A stretch of 64,000 bases of DNA from assembly GCF_030063335.1 (NCBI RefSeq), contig NZ_JASISW010000007.1, positions 186,001 to 250,000 of the forward strand, written 5' to 3'. The notes beneath the pieces were generated by a model that was not told where the DNA came from, made no database searches, and was given only the letters and a program-made list of their open reading frames with translations. Both the position numbers and the translations under genes were made by a program. This document shows positions 58,884-64,000 of this stretch, piece by piece. How positions within the stretch are numbered: the stretch's first letter is position 1; each line of letters begins with the position of its first letter. This DNA is from Rhodococcus sp. G-MC3. Lineage in GTDB: Bacteria; Actinomycetota; Actinomycetes; Mycobacteriales; Mycobacteriaceae.

Positions 58884-59419
58884 GCGCATATCCCCCACCG
58901 CCGGACGTCATCGACGGTACTGTCGCCTGGATCTTTGGCGACGACTTCGATATCGACCTCGTCGTCGGAGTCTCCAACATCAAGTCTTACGATCCGATCC
59001 ATCTTCGTTCGGCGTGCATGACTGCATACGACTCGACATTCGTCGACCGGGTTCGACATGGAGACATCATCGTCGGCGGCCGCAACTTCGGGTACGGTCA
59101 TCCGCACTATCCGCCGATGGTCGCGCTTCGCAATGCTGGAATCGCCGCAATCGTCGCCGAATCCTTCTCTCCCGGTTTTTGGCGGGGTGAAACTTTCAAC
59201 GGTATGCCGCTCATCGCCATTCCCGGTGTGGCCACAGCGGTGGCGATCGGAGATGCCGTGAAGCTGGACTGGCGTGCGGCGTCGCTTCGCACAGCCGGAG
59301 ACACCGAACTGATCGGCACACCACCGAACGCCAGAACTGTCAAGGTCATCGAGGCCGGCGGTTCCTACGAACTTCTCCTCGCCGAACACTCACTCGCACA
59401 GCAAGGACAGTCGACATGA
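58880..59419 (+). CDS. LeuD-like hydratase small subunit
   Basis: 179 residues from coupled GTG 58880. Swivelling LeuD domain: WIFGDDFDIDLVVG, IIVGGRNFGYGHPHYPPMVA, IAAIVAESFSPGFWRGETFN and GMPLIAIPG. The substrate-carboxylate loop GSSREHA of LeuD/aconitase is GHPHYPP (73-79) here, removing the Ser-Arg pair. Pairs with the LeuC-like subunit. ATGA overlap with the transporter. Confidence 0.85.
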   Translation: MSAYPPPPDVIDGTVAWIFGDDFDIDLVVGVSNIKSYDPIHLRSACMTAYDSTFVDRVRHGDIIVGGRNFGYGHPHYPPMVALRNAGIAAIVAESFSPGFWRGETFNGMPLIAIPGVATAVAIGDAVKLDWRAASLRTAGDTELIGTPPNARTVKVIEAGGSYELLLAEHSLAQQGQST

Positions 59420-60747
59420 CCAACGTGGAACATCCTTCCGCCAAGCCGACCACGAATATCTCCGAAGGTAAGGCCGCCAACACCACGGCGCGGCGTGCCG
59501 CGATAGCAGGTGGCGTCGGAACGCTCATCGAGTACTACGACTTCGCGGTGTACGGATTTCTTGCCGTCGTCATTGCGCCGCTCTTCTTCCCCTCTACGAG
59601 TCCCGGCGTTTCCATTCTGGCCACGCTCGCCGTATTCGGAGTCGCATACGTGGCGCGCCCGCTCGGTGGAATCTTCTTCGGCCGGCTCGGTGACCGACGT
59701 GGACGCAGATCTGCGCTCGTCATCACCGTCGTGTGTATGGGCATCGCCTGCGGCGTGCTGGGTCTCCTTCCGACACATTCGTCGGTAGGCTTCCTGGCTC
59801 CCATTCTGCTGGTAATAATTCGACTGGCGCAGGGCTTCTCGGCCGGCGGAGAGATCGGCGGTGCCGCGACGTACATTGCGGAATCGGCACCGCCGAATCG
59901 TCGGGGATTCTTCGGCTCGTTCACGCCGATCGGATCCACGCTCGGATTCGCTGTCGCTGCAGCGGTGGTCGGCCTCGTGGCTCTCGGAACTACCGACGAG
60001 CAGATGTCGTCCTGGGGTTGGCGCATTCCGTTCCTTCTGGCCCTTCCACTTGCTGCGGTCTGCCTTCGGGTTCGTCTGAAGCTCGAGGACACCCCGGAAT
60101 TCGAGGAGATGGCCGAGAAGAATCAGGTCGCCGAGAGTCCATTGTCGGATGTCGTCAAGAAGAATCCCTACTCGGTGCTTCGGGTCATCGGTATCGCCAT
60201 TGCAATGAACGGCTCCGGGTACATCGGGCTCACCTATTTCAGCGTGTACCTGATCAACGATCTCGGGTTTTCCAAAGATTCGGTGTACTGGACATCGGCA
60301 ATCAGTATTGCGTTGGCGTGCGCCACGTTCCCGCTCAGCGGCATGCTGACCGATCGCTTCGGACGTAAGCCCGTGCTTCTCACCGGCTACCTCGCGTACA
60401 TTGTGATTGCGTTGCCCGCGTTCATGATTCTGGGATCCACGGCCAGCATCGTGGTGGTCGGCGTCGTGTATTTCGTGTACATGGTTCTGAACGGCATGGT
60501 TCAGGTTCCTGCATTTCCGTTGTTCACGGAGCTGTTTCCCCGTTCGGTTCGGTACACCGGGGTATCGCTCGGATTCAATATCGGCACTATTGCAGCCGGT
60601 GGCACAGCACCCTACGTCGCTGCTCAGTTGGTCGAATCAACAGGCAACAGCATGTCCCCTGCGTACTGGGTGATGGGAGTTTGTGCGATCGGCGTAGGCA
60701 CCGTGCTCACGATTCGCGAGACTGGAAATTCCTCGCTCCCTGTGTGA
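59416..60747 (+). CDS. MHS-type MFS transporter
   Basis: 443 residues, twelve helices. Metabolite:proton symporter markers: GTLIEYYDFAVYGFLAVVIA, YVARPLGGIFFGRLGDRRGR and RLAQGFSAGGEIGGAATYIA. Relatives import dicarboxylates, shikimate, citrate or alpha-ketoglutarate. Last of four coupled genes, it should bring in the acid handled by the LeuCD-like hydratase and the lyase. Confidence 0.92.
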   Translation: MTNVEHPSAKPTTNISEGKAANTTARRAAIAGGVGTLIEYYDFAVYGFLAVVIAPLFFPSTSPGVSILATLAVFGVAYVARPLGGIFFGRLGDRRGRRSALVITVVCMGIACGVLGLLPTHSSVGFLAPILLVIIRLAQGFSAGGEIGGAATYIAESAPPNRRGFFGSFTPIGSTLGFAVAAAVVGLVALGTTDEQMSSWGWRIPFLLALPLAAVCLRVRLKLEDTPEFEEMAEKNQVAESPLSDVVKKNPYSVLRVIGIAIAMNGSGYIGLTYFSVYLINDLGFSKDSVYWTSAISIALACATFPLSGMLTDRFGRKPVLLTGYLAYIVIALPAFMILGSTASIVVVGVVYFVYMVLNGMVQVPAFPLFTELFPRSVRYTGVSLGFNIGTIAAGGTAPYVAAQLVESTGNSMSPAYWVMGVCAIGVGTVLTIRETGNSSLPV

Positions 60748-60758
60748 TGCGGTTGCCG

Positions 60759-61163
60759 TCAGATCTGGTGAATCCACGAGACGAACAGAATAACGCCGCC
60801 CACGCTGAGCAGGATGGAAACGACGGTGATCCACCAGGGACAAGTCCGAGAGAAGAGTCGCTCTCGAAGTCTGGCGATCAGTTGTAGCAGGACGACGGCG
60901 ACCGGCAGCAGCAGGATGCCGAGTAGATGGACCGCCCACGCACCTACGAGAGTTGGACCGCCCCAAGAATACTCGTAAGAATCGTCGGTGATCAAGCCGT
61001 AGAACAGCGCCCGAAACATAGCCACTGCTGTCAATCCGAGGAGTAACCAGGCAACGAGAACGACGGGGACGAACAATGCGACCTTCGTAGGCGGGCCCGC
61101 CGGGCACCACAGCGCGTTGCTCGCTCGCCGGAGATGTTCTCGCACGTTGGGTGTGAACCGCAT
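60759..61163 (-). CDS. Small membrane protein
   Basis: 134 residues from ATG 61163, with three hydrophobic segments (about 28-52, 72-95, 110-130). The first loop is aromatic (LITDDSYEYSWGGPT). No family recognised. Convergent with the MHS transporter; divergent from the DUF72 gene. Confidence 0.65.
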   Translation of the reverse strand: MRFTPNVREHLRRASNALWCPAGPPTKVALFVPVVLVAWLLLGLTAVAMFRALFYGLITDDSYEYSWGGPTLVGAWAVHLLGILLLPVAVVLLQLIARLRERLFSRTCPWWITVVSILLSVGGVILFVSWIHQI

Positions 61164-61226
61164 GACGATGACGCTACGACACGATCTCGCCTGTGTCGTA
61201 GCTCCACGGGGTGACTTCGTACCCCT

Positions 61227-61274
61227 ACTGGGGTATGGCGACACTGGGGTATGGCGACACTGGGGTATGGCGAC
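61227..61274 (+). repeat. 16-bp x3 tandem repeat in the DUF72 leader
   Basis: Three exact copies of ACTGGGGTATGGCGAC, ending 14 bp before the DUF72 ATG. Each copy contains TATGGC, so copy number sets the number of possible -10-like elements. Confidence 0.95.
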
Positions 61275-61288
61275 CTAGGCTGTTCCGC

Positions 61289-62167
61289 ATGTCACCGCTC
61301 CGTCCTTCGTCATTGCGTTCGTCAGCAGCAGGAAGGCGAGCGCCCGAGCGCGCGGCACCGGAAGTCAGGGTCGGCATCTCGGGTTGGACCTACGCCCCAT
61401 GGCGTGGGGATTTCTACCCGAAGGGACTGCCCCATCGGCGGGAGCTCGAGTACTCGTCGGAGCACCTGACCTCCATCGAGATCAACGGCACGTTCTACGC
61501 CATGCAGAAGCCGTCGAGCTTCGTGAAATGGCGCGACGAGACGCCGAAAGATTTCGTGTTCTCCATCAAGGGCGGTCGCTACATTACCCACGTGAAGAGG
61601 CTTGTCGGTGCCGAACCTGCGCTGGCCAACTTCTTCGCCACCGGGGTGTTGAGTCTGGGCTCGAAGCTCGGCCCGTTCCTGTGGCAGCTCCCGCCCAACT
61701 TCCAGTTCGACGCGGCAAAGCTCGAAGCGTTCTTCGATCTGCTTCCCCGAACAACAACGGAGGCTATCGAACTTGCCGAGCAGCGCGATGACAAGTTGGC
61801 CGAGGATCGCGTCAGTCTCGTTGCGGACGTTGACAAGCCGCTGCGTTATGCACTCGAAGTGCGGCACCCAAGTTTTGACACACCGGCAGCCGTCGAACTG
61901 CTTCGTGAGAAGGACATTGCGTTCGTCGTTGCGGACAGTGCAGGCAAGTACCCGTACGTCGAGACGCCAACATCGAACTTCATGTACGTCCGGCTTCATG
62001 GCGCCGAGGAACTCTATGCGAGCGGATACGACGACGATGCACTGACGGTGTGGGCCGAGCGTATCGCCGAATGGACGACGCAGAAGCTCGATGTGTTCGT
62101 GTACTTCGACAACGACGTCAAGGGCTACGCGCCGCATGACGCTATGCGCCTGATCGAGCGTCTGTAA
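61289..62167 (+). CDS. DUF72 (YecE-like) protein
   Basis: 292 residues from ATG 61289. TIM-barrel DUF72 markers: RVGISGWTYAPWRGDFYPKG, IEINGTFYAMQKPSSFVKWR, GPFLWQLPPNF, ALEVRHPSF and YVYFDND-like VYFDNDVKGYAPHDA. The family has no established activity; a nuclease/hydrolase role has been suggested. The stop sits at the edge of TAACTCT-TTCT-AGAGTTA (62165-62182), a weak hairpin. Confidence 0.88.
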   Translation: MSPLRPSSLRSSAAGRRAPERAAPEVRVGISGWTYAPWRGDFYPKGLPHRRELEYSSEHLTSIEINGTFYAMQKPSSFVKWRDETPKDFVFSIKGGRYITHVKRLVGAEPALANFFATGVLSLGSKLGPFLWQLPPNFQFDAAKLEAFFDLLPRTTTEAIELAEQRDDKLAEDRVSLVADVDKPLRYALEVRHPSFDTPAAVELLREKDIAFVVADSAGKYPYVETPTSNFMYVRLHGAEELYASGYDDDALTVWAERIAEWTTQKLDVFVYFDNDVKGYAPHDAMRLIERL

Positions 62168-62229
62168 CTCTTTCTAGAGTTAACTAGCGCCAAGCAAAGA
62201 GTGCTGTAGATGATGCAATCGACGGCACA

Positions 62230-63009
62230 TCATGCTTCCCTGCTCCCGTTCATGATCGTCATGAGCAACTCGCGCGGCAGCGCCAACGGGGGCATCGAAT
62301 CCAGATGTATTGCGTCGTCGCCCTGGTCGCTCTTGAACTCGGCAACCTCGTCATGCAGGCGTTCCATTGTCACGTCCAGCTCGTTGGCCTTGGTAGCGGC
62401 CTCGGTGAGCTCGGTCAGCAGCGGCGCAGGAATGGTGCCGTCGTATTTGTAGAAGATCTTGTGTTCGAGGCTGGCCCAGAAATCCATTGCGATCGTTCGG
62501 ATCTGGAGCTCGACCGGGACTGGTTGTACACGATCGCTCATGAAGACCGGTATCTCGACGATGACGTGAAGGCTCTTGTAGCCGTTGGGCTTCGGGTTCG
62601 CAATGTAGTCCTTGACCTCCAGAACTTTCACGTCAGACTGACTGCTCAGCATGTCCGCGATGCGGTAGGTGTCGGAGATGAAACTGCAGGTGATTCGGAT
62701 ACCGGCGATGTCGACGATGTTGGTGCGAATATCGTCGAGCGTAAGTGGGCAGTTCTTACGTCCGGCTTTGGTGACGATGCTTTCCGGCGTCTTGAGTCTG
62801 GAGCTGACATGCTCGATCGGGCTGTACCGATGGATGTGAGTGAACTCCTCTTTCAAGATGGTGATCTTGGTCATCAGCTCGTCGATACCGAACTTGTAAC
62901 TCATCATGAAGCGCGTGAAGTCGTTTCGTAACTGCGCGAAATCCATCGCCGCTGGGTCGATGCTGTCCATAGTGAAAGATTCTGTACCAATGATCCGACT
63001 TGGCTGCAT
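62230..63009 (-). CDS. Small alarmone synthetase (RelA/SpoT domain)
   Basis: 259 residues; ATG 63009 overlaps the upstream stop as TGATG, which supports this start (62970 is an alternative). A lone synthetase domain: HVSSRLKTPESIVTKAGRKN, DIAGIRITCSFISDTYRIAD, NPKPNGYKSLHVIVEIPVFM and PVELQIRTIAMDFWASLEHK. No HD hydrolase, TGS or ACT domain. Should make (p)ppGpp from GTP/GDP and ATP. Coupled to a small Cys-rich protein, which may regulate it. Confidence 0.9.
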   Translation of the reverse strand: MQPSRIIGTESFTMDSIDPAAMDFAQLRNDFTRFMMSYKFGIDELMTKITILKEEFTHIHRYSPIEHVSSRLKTPESIVTKAGRKNCPLTLDDIRTNIVDIAGIRITCSFISDTYRIADMLSSQSDVKVLEVKDYIANPKPNGYKSLHVIVEIPVFMSDRVQPVPVELQIRTIAMDFWASLEHKIFYKYDGTIPAPLLTELTEAATKANELDVTMERLHDEVAEFKSDQGDDAIHLDSMPPLALPRELLMTIMNGSREA

Positions 63010-63422
63010 CAGCGCTGGTCACCGGCCGCTGGGTCACTGCCGGCTGGGTCACTGCCTGCTGGCTCACGTCCGGCGGCTGCGCCGCCGGCACGCGAGTCGA
63101 AGCTGGCGTCGGAGCACCGGGGGCCGAGCGGCGGCGTGAAGGTGATGTGCCCGCATGTTCTGCAGGCGTGAGTGCGGTGGTGTCCGCGGCCGCAGGAACA
63201 TGCCCTCGACCCGACCAGCACGGTTCGCGGGACGAGGGCATGACCGCGAGCGCACGTCTCCGGTGCGCTCTCGACCCATCGATCGCCCAATCGATGGAGC
63301 GTTGCTGGGGTGTCGGGAACATCCACGTGCGACACCTGCCTGTGAGGTATGGACCGTCCGGTGCCGGGGGAGGTTCCGGACGGCTCGATCAGGTTAACAC
63401 GTATTCGAACGTATGTTCCCAT
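63009..63422 (-). CDS. Small Cys/His-rich (zinc-ribbon-like) protein
   Basis: About 137 residues if ATG 63422 is used; later starts are possible because the first ~45 residues look less conserved. The core reads ETCARGHALVPRTVLVGSRA then CSCGRGHHRTHACRTCGH, giving several Cys and His that could hold zinc. The tail is a 15-bp repeat (PAGSDPAGSDPAAGDQR). Its TGA overlaps the alarmone synthetase ATG. Family unknown. Confidence 0.6.
   Translation of the reverse strand: MGTYVRIRVNLIEPSGTSPGTGRSIPHRQVSHVDVPDTPATLHRLGDRWVESAPETCARGHALVPRTVLVGSRACSCGRGHHRTHACRTCGHITFTPPLGPRCSDASFDSRAGGAAAGREPAGSDPAGSDPAAGDQR
63017..63061 (-). repeat. 15-bp x3 repeat at the zinc-ribbon gene end
   Basis: GGTCACCGGCCGCTG, GGTCACTGCCGGCTG and GGTCACTGCCTGCTG in a row, 5 bp inside the gene end, encoding PAGSD-type units. 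Confidence 0.88.
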
Positions 63423-63595
63423 CGGACCGCCCGCTCTCTGGGTTTGCGCTGATCCAATCTTTCTAACGCTGTTTCGCAGGTGCGGTGGCTCATCGATGGT
63501 CTCGACGCGGACCGGTATCAGGCCGCGATGAGTTCTCGCGTCGAGGCGTGTCGATACAGGCAAGTACGTCCACCCCTTGAACATCGGAGAATGCC

Positions 63596-64000
63596 ATGAC
63601 CGCACCGACCGCAACAACTGCAAGGACCAACTCTCGCATCGCAGCCCGCATCGGCTGGGTGCTGACGGGGTTGATCGCAATCTTCCTGATCATCGACGGA
63701 GTGTCCAAGCTGTTGAACGTCGACGACGTCAAGAATGCCACCGTCGAGCTCGGTCTGCGGGACGAGATGACGCCGGTCATCGGCATCGTGCTCCTGGTGT
63801 CCCTAGCGCTGTATCTGGTGCCGCGCACCGCATTTCTCGGTGCTGTTCTGCTGACCGGTTACCTCGGCGGAGCGGTGCTGACCAACTGGCGAGTCGACAA
63901 GCCGCTCTTCAGCACCGTCCTGTTCGCCGTATATGTGGGCATCGTCGTATGGGCTGCGCTGTACCTCCGCGAACCGAAGGTGCGCGCAGTCATGCCGTTC
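63596..64000 (+). CDS. DoxX-like membrane protein, 5' part
   Basis: 135 residues from ATG 63596 (GGAGA 5 nt upstream), open at the right edge. Four hydrophobic segments: WVLTGLIAIFLIIDGVSKLL, IGIVLLVSLALYLVP, FLGAVLLTGYLGGAVLTNWR and LFAVYVGIVVWAALYL. The layout matches DoxX-family proteins, some of which are quinone-linked membrane subunits; function here unknown. Confidence 0.82.
   Translation, partial: MTAPTATTARTNSRIAARIGWVLTGLIAIFLIIDGVSKLLNVDDVKNATVELGLRDEMTPVIGIVLLVSLALYLVPRTAFLGAVLLTGYLGGAVLTNWRVDKPLFSTVLFAVYVGIVVWAALYLREPKVRAVMPF

Noticed and set aside
63405..63420. Second LexA box (TCGAACGTATGTTCCC)
   Set aside because: Only the left half fits; the right half lacks GTTCG. It probably lies at the start of the zinc-ribbon gene by chance.

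Overview
The window is high-GC DNA with actinobacterial gene content. It has many GTG starts, ATGA/GTGA stop-start overlaps, short or absent leaders, an F420-type LLM oxidoreductase, a LexA box of the mycobacterial type, a DUF222/HNH (13E12-type) gene, an AmtR-like nitrogen regulator and a rifamycin-monooxygenase homologue with its promoter element. Together these point to Nocardiales/Corynebacteriales, most likely a Rhodococcus-like organism. Genus is inferred from content only. No tRNA, rRNA, CRISPR array or phage block was seen.

Layout. 1-6.6 kb: the end of kdpD, kdpE, a gamma-glutamyltransferase lipoprotein and a membrane GGDEF-EAL protein. 6.8-12.8 kb: a membrane protein, a Clp-N/HTH regulator behind twin operators, a divergent MFS/MarR pair, a thioredoxin-reductase-like flavoenzyme, an internally deleted rifampicin monooxygenase with an intact-looking RAE motif, and a small secreted protein. 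13-19 kb: a split transketolase, a membrane alpha/beta hydrolase, a Tat-lipoprotein class A beta-lactamase and an SGNH lipoprotein. 19-23.8 kb: a TetR/haloacetate-dehalogenase pair beside a resolvase remnant, then LysE, DinB, VOC and AraC genes. 23.8-31.4 kb: a nitrogen-scavenging operon (permease, two DUF1989 proteins, the carboxyltransferase part of urea/guanidine carboxylase, allophanate hydrolase) read divergently from an AmtR-like TetR, with two AmtR-like boxes between them.

31.4-38.3 kb: an alcohol dehydrogenase/TetR pair with twin operators, a cupin, a spermidine-synthase-like protein, a monooxygenase-like protein, a second GGDEF-EAL protein and argG. 38.3-49.9 kb: a large flippase-like protein, a GNAT/MFS set divergent from ArsR plus a macrolide-type glycosyltransferase, three AIM24 paralogues, an LLM oxidoreductase, a thiolase and a VOC protein. 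49.9-55.8 kb: a PDZ serine protease, a DUF222/HNH gene with a perfect SOS box, XRE, methionine aminopeptidase, a SnoaL-like protein and a decayed stretch. 55.8-60.7 kb: an IclR regulator divergent from a four-gene coupled operon (isocitrate-lyase/PEP-mutase family lyase, LeuC-like and LeuD-like hydratase subunits, MHS-type transporter). 60.8-64 kb: a membrane protein, DUF72, a small alarmone synthetase coupled to a zinc-ribbon-like protein, and a DoxX-like gene cut by the window edge.

The most promising candidate for a new system is the IclR/lyase/LeuCD-like/transporter cluster: the iron-sulfur cysteines are kept but four substrate-binding loops differ from the aconitase/LeuCD pattern. Other notable points are the deleted rox gene behind its RAE, the carboxylase lacking biotin domains in an AmtR-controlled operon, and a repeated habit of short tandem duplications sitting exactly at stop codons.
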